NCBI RefSeq assembly: GCF_040802235.1
Contig: NC_133166.1
Location: 118,372,991 to 118,436,990, forward strand
DNA length: 64,000 bases
Direction: 5' to 3'
Source of the DNA: Manis javanica
Taxonomy: Eukaryota; Chordata; Mammalia; Pholidota; Manidae
Position numbers and translations under genes: made by a program. Shown here piece by piece: positions 52,301 to 60,232 of the stretch; position 1 is the stretch's first letter; each line of letters starts with the position of its first letter. Below the pieces are notes generated by a model. It searched no databases and had not been told where the DNA came from. It saw nothing but the letters and a program-made list of their open reading frames with translations.

Positions 52301-54365
52301 GGGGACAGGAGTTTCTTTATGTCTTGCTATACCAAATAAGCTGTCATAGATTTTTAACTGTTCTCTCCAATTCCTTTTTGCTTACTTTACATTCTAGCTG
52401 TTACATATCTTAGTGTCAATGTATCTGATATCACTCGAATGCATTTATCTAGTGCTCACGACTTATGAAGTTCTTTGCTACATAAGAAAACAGTTTAACA
52501 CTATGGATGATCAGACCAATCCATTGTATTTGACTTGTCCTTCTAGGCAGGCAAGTTTTTGGTGAAGGCCCGACCTGGGCAGAAGAAACCCTCTGGAATT
52601 TACCTATGAAATCGTGAACACGTGAAAACAAGTCCGGCAACATGGAATAGTGGAAAGACCCCCAACCAGGAGTCAGGAGGTCTTTTACTTGAGAAATTAC
52701 CCTTACCTAACCTCCTCACATGGTTGCACGTAAGTCCAAGTGAGAAAATACACTGATGGTGTTTGAAAACCTTATACCACCTACTTTCTGATGAGCACCA
52801 CAGACCCAAGGCCCTAAGTTCAAAAGCAGGAAAAGCTGATGGGGCCAAAAGCTGCAGGTGCTATGGCAGACTCTCTTCTCAATCTTGAATACACCTGGAC
52901 CCTGTTCCTGAAAACAGAGCTGATTGGCTGGCTCCCGGGCTAGGCCTGTTGCATTAAGACTTGGAAGAGGTGGGGAAATCAAGACCTCCACACACCAACA
53001 AGGGCTCATACAACTTGGACAGCAAAGGCCCACAAACAGGTCAGCATGCCAGACCTCCAGGTGGAATGATCTACGTCAAGCTTATCCTGCCAGGGCCTCT
53101 CCCCTGTTCACCCAGCCCAAGTTCACTATTCTCCCTGATGGCTTCCAGCTCACTGCACCACCTTTCTTCCCTCTGTTCTTTTCCCTCTCTGCCCTTTGAG
53201 TCTAGGTGACTCCAGCTGCACCTTTAAGAAATCAGACTGGGGGTTCAGGGATGCAGAGGGGGTGCGGTGTAAACGTGGAGCCACGGGTTTGGTGCATTTG
53301 CTGACGATAAGATGGGCAGCTCAGGAGTGCAAGAATGAGGGAAGGGCATTCCTGGCTGGATTTACAAACAGAAGACCATTGAGACAAAGTCCCAGAGTAA
53401 CCTCTCAGGGTGCAGCTGGACCTGTTGCCAAGCCAGCCCAGTGCTGCTAAGTCCACGGCCTCTCTCCAGCTAGGCTTCGCAACATCCAGCCCTTTTTCCT
53501 TCCCATTCCCCACCTCGGTCCCCATGAACGCCGACCCTTGGGGTGGGGTCCTGGTAGTCCGAAGAGCGTGGGAACAGGAGCTACCCGGCAGTCTGAGCAA
53601 CACAGCCATTGCGGACCTTCGGAGACAAGAATCCAGGCAGGGACGAGCCCGGCAAGGGACTAGCCTTTCTTCCCCGCCCCCTAGATTGGGTGGAGAGTGA
53701 GGGACGCGCGCCGAGTCCCACACCTGGCTTCTCTCCCGCTCCTTTCCGCGGCGCCCGGGGCGGCCATCTTCCACGCGGGGCTGGGGGGGGGGGGATTGGC
53801 GCCAAGGCCCTGGGCCCGAAAGTCCCCTTTGGGGGGGGGTCCCCGGCTCCGGGTGTGCCCGCGAAAGGCGGAAGCCTGGGTCCCGGCGCGCACGGTGCAG
53901 CCTGCACGGTTCTCCACCGCGCCGCTACCTTCCGGGCTCCCAAATCCGATCCCCACAGCAAGTTGGCACCGCTGTCCCAGAGGCTGAGGATGCCGGGGGA
54001 TGGGAGCTGGAGGGTGGACTCGGTAGACACTTTCCTTTCCCCGCTGGCCGCCCCAAGCCCAAGGCGATGGAGGTCTCGGTTGGCGTCCTGGGACCCGTGT
54101 CTCCTGTTTCCCGCCCGCAGCGGTGAGAGGTGGCGGGAGAGCCGCCCGGCAGCCTTACCGTAGCATCTTCCCCCGCGTAGTGCCCGATGACCCGGTGGCC
54201 CCCCGGGTGCCGACTGCACCATTTGGTGATGTTGTAGACCTTGCGGTCGATGACAAGCCATTTGTCGGTGCGCAGGTTGTGCCTCTGAATCTCCTCCCAG
54301 CTGAAGGTTGGCATCGGGGCCTCGCGCTCGGGGGTCCCCTCGCCCTGGTTGCCCCCTTTCCCCAT
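25329..54365 (-). CDS. FADS2: FADS2, acyl-CoA delta-6 desaturase (12 coding exons, complete)
   Basis: Coding join on the minus strand, in transcript order: 54365-54159, 46076-45966, 44355-44158, 44030-43929, 39152-39027, 33241-33181, 32800-32724, 27116-27019, 26834-26738, 26435-26356, 25736-25611, 25380-25329. This is 1335 nt, or 444 residues, the length I recall for human FADS2. The protein starts [10 protein letters not shown] and ends [12 protein letters not shown] of the cytochrome b5 domain is at 53-56. The histidine boxes are HDYGH 180-184, HFQHH 217-221 and QIEHH 382-386. Membrane spans lie near 131-152 and 158-170 and again in exons 7-8. Known role: ER front-end desaturase for 18:2n-6 and 18:3n-3, with delta-8 and delta-4 activity and palmitate to sapienate conversion. 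It is the rate-limiting step of long-chain PUFA synthesis and is regulated by SREBP-1 and PPAR-alpha. No frameshift or lost catalytic residue is seen. Confidence 0.97.
25611..25736 (-). CDS. FADS2: FADS2 coding exon 11
   Basis: 126 nt from the last His of QIEHH, then [18 protein letters not shown], to DII plus two bases of Arg. The donor CAG|GTGCTG is weak at positions +3 to +6. Confidence 0.95.
26356..26435 (-). CDS. FADS2: FADS2 coding exon 10 (third histidine box, split)
   Basis: 80 nt from [12 protein letters not shown] to QIEH plus CA of the final His. The donor is CA|GTGAGC, the same split as in FADS3. Confidence 0.95.
26738..26834 (-). CDS. FADS2: FADS2 coding exon 9
   Basis: 97 nt encoding [20 protein letters not shown] to WFSSQ. 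The donor is CAG|GTGAGG. Confidence 0.95.
27019..27116 (-). CDS. FADS2: FADS2 coding exon 8
   Basis: 98 nt encoding [20 protein letters not shown] and on to LNFI plus two bases of Arg, a membrane segment. The acceptor is CTCTGCAG. The donor CAG|GTGCCT is weak. Confidence 0.95.
27690..27900 (+). repeat. L2 fragment
   Basis: Contains ccccagggcctttgcattgt and catcacttctgcccagagcc, a typical LINE-2 3' segment. Confidence 0.6.
27900..28080 (+). repeat. MIR SINE fragment
   Basis: Forward MIR with its tRNA-derived head: gtagtgatcagagcac, gtcaggctgcctgcatt and tgcctctgttccccgtctgc. Confidence 0.65.
28208..28380 (+). mobile_element. Short young L1 3' end with target-site duplication
   Basis: A 173-bp 5'-truncated L1 3' UTR ending in an A-run. 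It is flanked by CAGCTGTTCA at 28198-28207 and 28381-28390. It is the same subfamily as 2235-2533, in the opposite orientation. Confidence 0.75.
29630..29957. mobile_element. Nonautonomous DNA transposon with TA target duplication
   Basis: A 328-bp element. Its left end cagttcacccttgaagaac pairs with the reverse complement of the right end (cagctgacccttgaacaac). TA flanks both ends (29628-29629 and 29958-29959). It resembles a Tc1/mariner-Tigger-type MITE found across mammals. No transposase is present. Confidence 0.75.
31184..31216. promoter_or_regulatory. 9-bp inverted repeat, bZIP-like half sites
   Basis: Arms GCTGCGTCA (31184-31192) and TGACGCAGC (31208-31216) with a 15-bp spacer. The arms resemble extended AP-1/Maf half sites. 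This is a candidate only. Confidence 0.35.
31882..32303 (+). mobile_element. ERVL-MaLR LTR (MLT1-like)
   Basis: Starts TGTTACAGG and ends TAATACA. It has the MaLR landmarks gatgaggtcataaggatggg, gcatccttataaaaagaggg, ttctgttgtttaacag and gtactttgttctgcagcc. About 422 bp, a solo LTR with no coding part. Confidence 0.8.
32724..32800 (-). CDS. FADS2: FADS2 coding exon 7
   Basis: 77 nt completing Ile, then [19 protein letters not shown] and on to DWV. The acceptor is CCCACAG and the donor GTG|GTGAGT. Confidence 0.95.
33181..33241 (-). CDS. FADS2: FADS2 coding exon 6
   Basis: 61 nt encoding [20 protein letters not shown] plus one base. The acceptor is CTTCTCAG and the donor CTGA|GTGAGT. Confidence 0.95.
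35170..35335 (+). repeat. MIR SINE fragment
   Basis: Forward MIR 3' half: gagttccttattggtcaagt, then aatgacacttcacaggtttg. Confidence 0.5.
35755..35960 (+). repeat. MIR SINE fragment
   Basis: Forward MIR: agctgtgaccttgggcac, then cttggttgttctacctatag. Confidence 0.65.
37030..37215 (+). mobile_element. Old L1 ORF2 remnant
   Basis: Contains ctatctaggattaaactg, aaatggagaaagatacc and aagatgtaaattctttcc, matching the order of an L1 ORF2 stretch. It is heavily diverged and has no open frame. Confidence 0.5.
38525..38645 (+). repeat. MIR SINE fragment
   Basis: Forward MIR: aaactatgtgactgtgtgg, then gcctcgctttgtcatctgtg. Confidence 0.55.
39027..39152 (-). CDS. FADS2: FADS2 coding exon 5 (second histidine box)
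   Basis: 126 nt starting [15 protein letters not shown], the second histidine box, and ending GKWQPIE. The acceptor is CCCCACAG and the donor GAG|GTATGA. Confidence 0.95.
39153..43928 (-). other. FADS2 intron 4
   Basis: A 4.8 kb intron with an L1 3' end (39530-40030) and an AT-rich stretch at 41380-41720. The longest open frame (42145-42741, minus) shows no protein family I recognise. Confidence 0.75.
39530..40035 (+). mobile_element. L1 3' end fragment
   Basis: Reads aaatgacccaaatgtccatc and, at the end, gaattatatctcaataaagc followed by an A-rich tail. This is a forward L1 3' end of about 500 bp. Confidence 0.8.
43929..44030 (-). CDS. FADS2: FADS2 coding exon 4 (first histidine box)
   Basis: 102 nt including LQHDYGH, the first histidine box. 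It ends FIIGHLK. The donor is AAG|GTAAAT. Confidence 0.95.
44158..44355 (-). CDS. FADS2: FADS2 coding exon 3
   Basis: 198 nt from [10 protein letters not shown] to VLATSQ, with the first two membrane segments. The acceptor is CTCAACAG and the donor CAG|GTGAGG. Confidence 0.95.
44605..44895 (+). mobile_element. L1 ORF2/3' UTR fragment
   Basis: Reads gtggaaacaacccatatatc, caatgaaatattattcagcc and ccttgaagacattatgctca, the classic L1 ORF2 C-terminal region in forward orientation. Confidence 0.85.
45966..46076 (-). CDS. FADS2: FADS2 coding exon 2
   Basis: 111 nt from [10 protein letters not shown] to SQDRGKN, the end of the cytochrome b5 region. The acceptor is CTCCCCAG and the donor AAT|GTAAGT. 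Confidence 0.95.
48540..48640 (+). repeat. L2-like fragment
   Basis: Contains ggatataagctccatgaggg and cagggccatgtctgtcttgt, a LINE-2-type 3' end. Confidence 0.5.
48667..48812 (+). repeat. 78-bp tandem duplication, about two copies
   Basis: Copy 1 is 48667-48744. Copy 2 is 48745 to about 48812. They differ at a few bases. Each contains aggaccccacggctgtgcac. A local duplication, non-coding. Confidence 0.85.
50180..50390 (-). repeat. MIR SINE fragment
   Basis: Reverse MIR: agccttcccatttcatagac, then gctaggactcaaactcagct. Confidence 0.55.
51454..52117 (+). mobile_element. Young 664-bp poly(A)-tailed retroposon with target-site duplication
   Basis: Flanked by AAGGGTCTCTA at 51443-51453 and 52118-52128. 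It ends in a run of about 18 A, 21 bp after AATAAA at 52079-52084. It contains an (AAT)n tract near 51750-51768 and three copies of a 19-bp unit at 51902-51958. It has no long open frame and no tRNA- or 7SL-like head. The sharp duplication and uninterrupted A-run indicate a recent L1-driven insertion. The family was not identified. Confidence 0.8.
51902..51958 (+). repeat. Three tandem 19-bp units inside the retroposon
   Basis: Units start at 51902, 51921 and 51940, with the shared core tgtaagaa and the end tt. Divergence is 3-5 bases per unit. Confidence 0.75.
54159..54365 (-). CDS. FADS2: FADS2 coding exon 1
   Basis: 207 nt encoding residues 1-69, with ATG at 54365 and HPGG of the cytochrome b5 domain at residues 53-56. 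The donor is ACG|GTAAGG. Confidence 0.95.
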
Positions 54366-54749
54366 GCTGCCTGCCCGCCGACCGGGAAGCCCCGTGCACT
54401 GCGGCCTCCCGCGCAGGCTGCCCGCGAGTGCCGCCCGGGCCCCGCTCAGTTCGGCTTTTGTCTTCTCCTCCTCCTCCCACCGCGCCCCCTCCCCCAGCCT
54501 CCTCGCCTGCGCTCGGGAGTGTCACCGGAATATCCCCGGCTTCCCACTGCCCCCAAGCGGTCGCCTTCTCCGCCCCTCCCTCCGCCCGCCAGTCTGCGGG
54601 GGACTTTTGCCTCCAGTAAAAAACTCCGGGGTTGCTCAGGGCCTCGACGCCTCCGGCGCCCGCCCCTCCGGCTGCCCCCGCCCGCAGCTCCGCATCCTCC
54701 CGCGTTCGCCGCCGCCGGGGTTTCCACAGTGATCAGCAGAGCGCCTGCA

Positions 54750-54782
54750 CCAATCCGGGCGCGCCGCCCCGCCTGCCATTGG
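54750..54782 (-). promoter_or_regulatory. Opposed CCAAT box pair of FADS2 promoter
   Basis: Read on the minus strand: CCAAT, 23 bp containing a GC box, then ATTGG, about 385 bp before the ATG. The sequence ATCACTGTGG follows shortly downstream and loosely resembles a sterol response element. NF-Y and SREBP control of FADS2 is known; assigning these exact bases is inference. Confidence 0.65.
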
Positions 54783-55914
54783 CCCAGGAGGATCTTTCGA
54801 AGGCCAGAGGGCCAGAGCGGCAGTCCCCGGCTCCCCCACCCGCCCGCGCGGAGTCGAGCCACCTTGCGGACGGCTACGTGTTTGACCTCCTCCCTCTCCC
54901 GCGGCTGCCCGGGCGCCGTGGGAGATCCCGGAGGAGCGGCGCCAGCGGGCAGAGCGGTTCGCCCCGAGCGTGTGAGAGCACCCCTCGCGCTCCCGGGCTT
55001 TGCACTTGATGCCGGCACCCTCCTGGGACTGGCTTGTCTAGGTGACTGCCTTCCCCAGCCCGCCGGAATCGGCACTACACACTGTCCGCGCCTTCCGCAC
55101 TGCTGCCCGCCTGCAGCCTTCCTGGAGAAACAAGCCGGCCTCGGGCCTGTACAGTGCTGTGAACCCTGTAATCAGACGATCTCAGAAAGAAATTGCGGAA
55201 CCTCTGCTCTGCCTCTTTGTGCTGGGCGCCACGGTGGTGGAAGCAGAGGCGGCCGTGATGGGGGGACCGGGGGCGCGACGCTGAACAGTACGCGGTTCTT
55301 GCCCTGGACTCAGGAAACTCAGAGCCTAGCTGGGAGATGAACCTGGTACAATACACGATTAACTGGGCAGTGGCGTAGTACCAACTCTGGGAAATAAAGA
55401 TGGGGCATCAACAGGATAGGTGGAGGGACAGACACTCCCGGGCCCCACCTGGATGCAGCTGCTTAGGATCAGTGCCCTCTGGGAAGGGGCTCACCTGGAG
55501 CCTTGGACTCAGGGTGGCTGGGACAAGTGGGGCAGAAGAATGAACAGAGGGAGGTTGGGGGTGAAGATGGCCGTGTGAATCAGAATCAGTTAGGAGTTAG
55601 GAAGGGGCCCTAATAATTCAATGGAATGATTTCTCATTAGCTTCTCACCCCAACCCTGTGAGGTGAACAGCACCACATCTAACTGAAATGCGGAAAGGCT
55701 GAGGTAGAAGGGCCAAATGCACAAGGTTAGCACAGCTGGGCTCCTTCTGGACCTCACACTGCCTCTTTCCTGATGAGGTCAGTGGAAAGGAACCACTGTA
55801 GAAACTGCTGGGGAGCAACCTGATGCAGGGGGTGCAGGATGATCACTCTGGCCAACTGGTGGGGACAGGGCAGTGGGGCTACTTAAGGCCCCTTTCATGC
55901 TATTCCCACAGTGG

Positions 55915-56275
55915 TCAGTGATAGAATCTGGACCTGAGTACCACCTTTCGAATAAGCCCACCCACATCACAGAGAGACCTAGGCGTCATCTTGCTTAGGC
56001 TACAAGCATTCTCCAGAGGACACATCAGCAAGCCAGAAACCCACCTTTCCCTGACCCCTCCCTCAAAGAGCCCACCAAAAACCCTGGCCATAAAAAGCCT
56101 CTTGACCTATTAAAGACCCCTTTTCCCTTTGTTCTGCTGGCCAGAACAAAGGGGTCCCTCTCAGGTTTAGCAATAAACCTGCTTGGACTGTTGAGTCCGC
56201 ATCCCTTTCCGTCGGCCTCCTTTGTCCATGCTGGTGTCACGTCCTGAGCATCCTTCATCCACAACACAAACTCAA
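55915..56275 (+). mobile_element. Endogenous retrovirus LTR fragment
   Basis: Promoter and poly(A) landmarks of an LTR in forward order: cataaaaagcc near 56090, a 12-bp-stem hairpin at 56125-56153, AATAAA near 56171, then a T/C-rich part ending in CA. No viral coding sequence was seen. Both boundaries are uncertain and no target duplication was resolved. Confidence 0.6.
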
Positions 56276-57179
56276 CACAACACAAACTCTGGACAGGAAG
56301 AGAACAAGGCCTTTCTGGCTTTGAAGAGTGGGAACAGACACACAAACCAAAAGACTCGCTCCCGAGATAAGAGAGGATGAAGCCAGCACCTCAGGAGAGC
56401 ACGTTGACTTTTAAGCCTGCTAAAGGTTTACTGAAATGGTAACCAAGACTGTTATTTTTTCAAAATGGGGATTAAATACGACATATATTAATGAAAAATT
56501 TTAAAAGGTTGTGGAGCTCAGAGCAGGGAGTGATATCTGAAAGGGAAACTTGGGCATTACCTCATTAAGGAGATTTGAAGACTGAGAAAGGAGTATGCGG
56601 GAAGCCACCAAGGCTCTGAAGGGCAGCAAGTGTGTTTGGGGTGGGCAGGAAGTGTGGACCAGCCAAAGTTTGGGGCTCCCAGCAGGTTCCAGCACGGCAC
56701 TCTCCAGAGCAGGCCCTGAAAATACATTAGCTAAAGACGAATGAATAAATAAAAAGACCACTCAGACCATTGATAGAGAAAATCAGAGAGCTCCAAAACC
56801 TGGCATTCTTTTATCTTCCTCGATGAGGTTTTTCTCTATATTAACTATTAAAGTGTAGTTGAATTTTTTTTAATGTTAGGATTACTAGATACAAGATTAT
56901 AAATAACAATACTGTAGGAAAAAATGCCCCAAATATGCATAAAGGAAATAGAAAGATAATTTTAAAATGTTAGGAAGAACCACATCAACAAGAGTCCTGG
57001 TAAAATGAGACCTACCATCAGCTAGTTGCCCTGTCAGAGTTTATGAAGCATCCTTAATAGCAAACTCTGAATGAATCACTGGAACACACATAATTTTAAA
57101 ATTACAAGATACTTGGAGAAAACAAAATCATCTTAGCAGTATATGGAGAGGCAAAATTAGCACCAATACCATTACTCAC

Positions 57180-57256
57180 ATTGGATTGTAAAGTGTCACA
57201 TTTTTATTCCCTGAAATAAAGTTCATTCTTGAAAAAGTTAAAAAAAAAAAAAAAAA
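57180..57256 (+). mobile_element. Poly(A)-tailed 3' end of an unidentified retroposed sequence
   Basis: AATAAA near 57215 is followed about 20 bp later by an uninterrupted A-run (57240-57256). The insert probably extends left into the AT-rich 56780-57180 stretch. No source gene was recognised. It could be a retrocopy 3' UTR or a LINE tail. Confidence 0.5.
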
Positions 57257-58769
57257 GAACAGTGAGGAATGACTCCAGGAGCCTTCTGGTGAGAACTGCC
57301 ATGGGTGGGGTTCAAACTGGGAAAAGCCTTGCAGGCTTTGGTAAGGATGGAGAATTTGATCCCAGAGGAGGTGCGGAAATTCATGAAGCAGGAGTGTGCT
57401 AGCACCAGATCTATGGTGTAGGAAGAGGACTTGGCAGGCTAGGTGGGGCTGCGATGGGATGCGCAGAGAACCTGGAAGCACCAAGAGTTTAGAGGCTACT
57501 GCAGTGCTCCAGGAGAGAGGAGCGGGGGAGGCGCGAACCGAGAGAACTTTGAAAGGCTGAAGCCCACAGCAGACAATGCCTTGGCCCCATCTGCCCTTTT
57601 CCTGCTCTATTATTTATGGCTGTCACTACTTGGATGACTAAGGAGACTGTTCCCTTAAAGCAAACATATAGTATCCCCCTGATCCCAGAGTCATTTAGGA
57701 AAAGGGGTGATCTCAGAAAGGGAAGAGGTTCCCATGGCTTCCTCCTGCCCCACAGAATCCCTCCACATGCCCCCAGCAGTGCCAAGGACCACAGCTTCCT
57801 GAGGATCTTGCAAGGACCTCGTTGTGATCACTGCACTTTATCAGGGACAAAAGAGGCCAGCCTAGGTAGCTTGGAGCCCAGGTCCTCTCAGCCAGCCAAG
57901 TGGGTGAAAGGCTGGGCACGGTGGAGAGGTGACTTGGGAGACAGGTCCTGAGGGATGAAGCTTGTACCACTGATCCCCACAGAACAGGTAAGGGGCCTTT
58001 CCTTCTTGTCCTAACAGGAGTATTTGATGCAAACTGGTGGAGTCACGGCAACAGAGACACATTAATCAGTAGTCATGGGGGCAATGAGAAGGCACATGAT
58101 TCTGACACAGAGCACGCCACAGGCAGGTGACCAGATGACCAAAGCAGAACACTCCTCCCAGCACCTTGTCTCTTCCTTTTCTTGGATAACTAAGTCACCC
58201 CAGTCATTAAAAAATCTTCAGTCGACTTTTTCTCAAGCCATAGTCCTTTCTTTCACAGTCCATTTATTACGGAATTTTGTTAATGAACAGTCAACCGTCT
58301 CTGGGTCTACATTCTGTATCCCATTCATTCCTCTGTCATTACAATCTCCTCCATGTCTGATCATAGTGATAGCAATCCCTCATTTCGCCTATTGAGTTAG
58401 GCTGTGCAAAGGACTCTTCTACAGTGGACAAGAGTGTTCAGAATGATGGCTGGTACTGAGCAAGCGTTCAGTAGGTGGTGGTTCTTAATCTCTCCTCTTC
58501 TTATCATTCCTCACAAGACCAGGTAGGAGTTACACCGACACTTGGGGAGGTAACATATCTGGCCCCTCAGCCAACAGAGTCCTTGGATGAAAACCCCAGA
58601 CCCTGCTTTCATTAAGCCTTCTAGAATGGGTGATGCCCACTCAAGAGCACTTAGGGAACCCAGGCTTTGGGGAATCTGCCTAATCAATGACTCTATGACA
58701 TCAAATAAGGCCACTGGGTACTACTTTTACAATGTGCCCCTCTGGGTCCCCATCAGGGAAGGACAGTGG

Positions 58770-58965
58770 CGTGATGGACTGTGAGCCAGACCCCAGAGGA
58801 CATGGGTATTAGAAGACACAGATTTTAGTTCAGGCTCTGACCCCTATTGGCCATGTGACATTCCTTGACCAGGACACTATATCTTTGAGCCTCAGTTGTC
58901 TGTCAAATGGAATACCTACCTCATAGGATTGTAAAGGTAAAATCGGACAAATATAATAAAAATAA
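58770..58965 (+). repeat. MIR SINE fragment
   Basis: Forward MIR: ggccatgtgacattccttg, then tcaaatggaatacctacctc. Confidence 0.65.
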
Positions 58966-59109
58966 AAAAGCTTGACAGCTGATGAAGTAATATACCCAAT
59001 ATAAAGGATTTATTGTTGCTGTTATTAGTCTATGAGTAGTGCCAGGTTTTTGGTGCCACTATATTTGTTTCTTTGGCTATCAGTACTGATAATTAAGATT
59101 TCTTGACCA

Positions 59110-59305
59110 TGTATTGTATATTAATCACTGTGTTAAATCCTGTAAATTATCTATCTTAATCCCCATAACAATGCTACAAGGACGACTAATGGCCTGAGCC
59201 TTGGAGAAGTTGAGGAGTTAGGCCCAGGCCCTACAACTTAGCAGCAGAAATGGGATTTGCTTGCTTCTGTAGCCCATGCCCTTTCCACCAAACTGTACTG
59301 CCTTG
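59110..59305 (-). repeat. MIR SINE fragment
   Basis: Reverse MIR: atcttaatccccataacaat, then cagaaatgggatttgc. Confidence 0.6.
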
Positions 59306-59736
59306 TTGAGAGTAGTGTTTAAATTGTAAATGGTAAAGCCTAAAACCATTCATTCATTCATGCAACAGCTGTGTATTGAGTGCCCACTCATGTCAGAGTA
59401 AACAAGAAGGCGATGTTGAGGGACTGAGCAGTGTTCACCAGGAGGAGGAGCTGCACTGGAGCCCTTAGGTTTTGCTTTCAAGTTTACTAAGTTCGAGTGC
59501 ATTTGCTCATTTCATAATGTCATAGTTTTAGAGCTGAAAGGACCCTATTATACCAACAAGATGGGTAAGGCCCAGTGAGGACAAGGGGTTTAGCCAAGGC
59601 CATGTAGCAAATTAGTGGCAGAATGAGGACTAGAAATTCAGGTTTCTGACTCAAAGGTCCGTGCTCTTTCGTCCGCGGTCTAGTTACCAGCAACAACCAA
59701 AAGCAATACACATGGCAAGACCTGGTCCAACACCGC

Positions 59737-59805
59737 AGCTGGGATTTGACTTTCTATTCCAAAGTAAGAGCTCTTTCCAAACTAGCATTACTTCAAGGCA
59801 ACTCA
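59737..59805 (+). repeat. 69-bp direct duplication, copy 1
   Basis: Identical to 60100-60168 except one base (59743 G versus 60106 A). Same orientation, offset 363 bp. Confidence 0.9.
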
Positions 59806-60099
59806 CATGCTCAGCATCTAAGAGCTCCAAAGAGTCTCAGAGCCTGGACCCTGAAATGTTCACCTCCTCAGCTTGGAGAGACCAGGTTTGGGAAGCTTCA
59901 ATCTGCTTGGGGTAGGGACTTACAGAGCCCTAGCAGGCTCGTCTCCGACCTTTGGTTCACCATGCAGTTGGCTCTCACTGCCGACTCCCAAACATCAGGT
60001 GACCTAAAGGAGGGTACATGCTGGGAAGTGGGTATGACGTTGTTGTTCTCATTTTATGGTTGCAGAAATTGAAGCTCAGTGACATTAAGTAATTGGCAT

Positions 60100-60168
60100 A
60101 GCTGGAATTTGACTTTCTATTCCAAAGTAAGAGCTCTTTCCAAACTAGCATTACTTCAAGGCAACTCA
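60100..60168 (+). repeat. 69-bp direct duplication, copy 2
   Basis: Partner of 59737-59805. It follows a reverse MIR-like stretch (60040-60105), whereas copy 1 does not. Confidence 0.9.
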
Positions 60169-60215
60169 TTTAACTCTTGATGCTTGGTTTTCTCATCTAC
60201 AACGAAGAAAGCAAT

Positions 60216-60232
60216 ATATATATATACACAGC
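60216..60232. repeat. Short (AT)n microsatellite
   Basis: About 16 bp of alternating A and T. Confidence 0.7.

Larger units (their letters stand above)
46077..54158 (-). other. FADS2 intron 1
   Basis: An 8.1 kb intron. It contains an old AT-rich repeat near 46530-46960, an L2-like fragment, a 78-bp tandem duplication, a MIR, a GA-rich tract near 50860-50900, the young 664-bp retroposon, and G-runs near 53780-53840. Confidence 0.8.
53600..55050. promoter_or_regulatory. FADS2 CpG-island promoter
   Basis: About 1.4 kb of CpG-dense sequence. It covers the start of intron 1, coding exon 1, the 5' UTR and the upstream promoter of FADS2. Long open frames inside it on both strands are GC-rich artefacts. 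Confidence 0.85.

Noticed and set aside
53581-54525. 314-residue minus-strand open frame over FADS2 exon 1
   Set aside because: It is a shadow of exon 1 in another frame within the CpG island. The real frame starts at 54365 and splices at 54159.
54123-55340. 405-residue open frame on the + strand over the FADS2 promoter
   Set aside because: It runs antisense through FADS2 exon 1 and the CpG island, where GC-rich DNA rarely gives stops. Its product is proline/arginine-rich with no recognisable domain.
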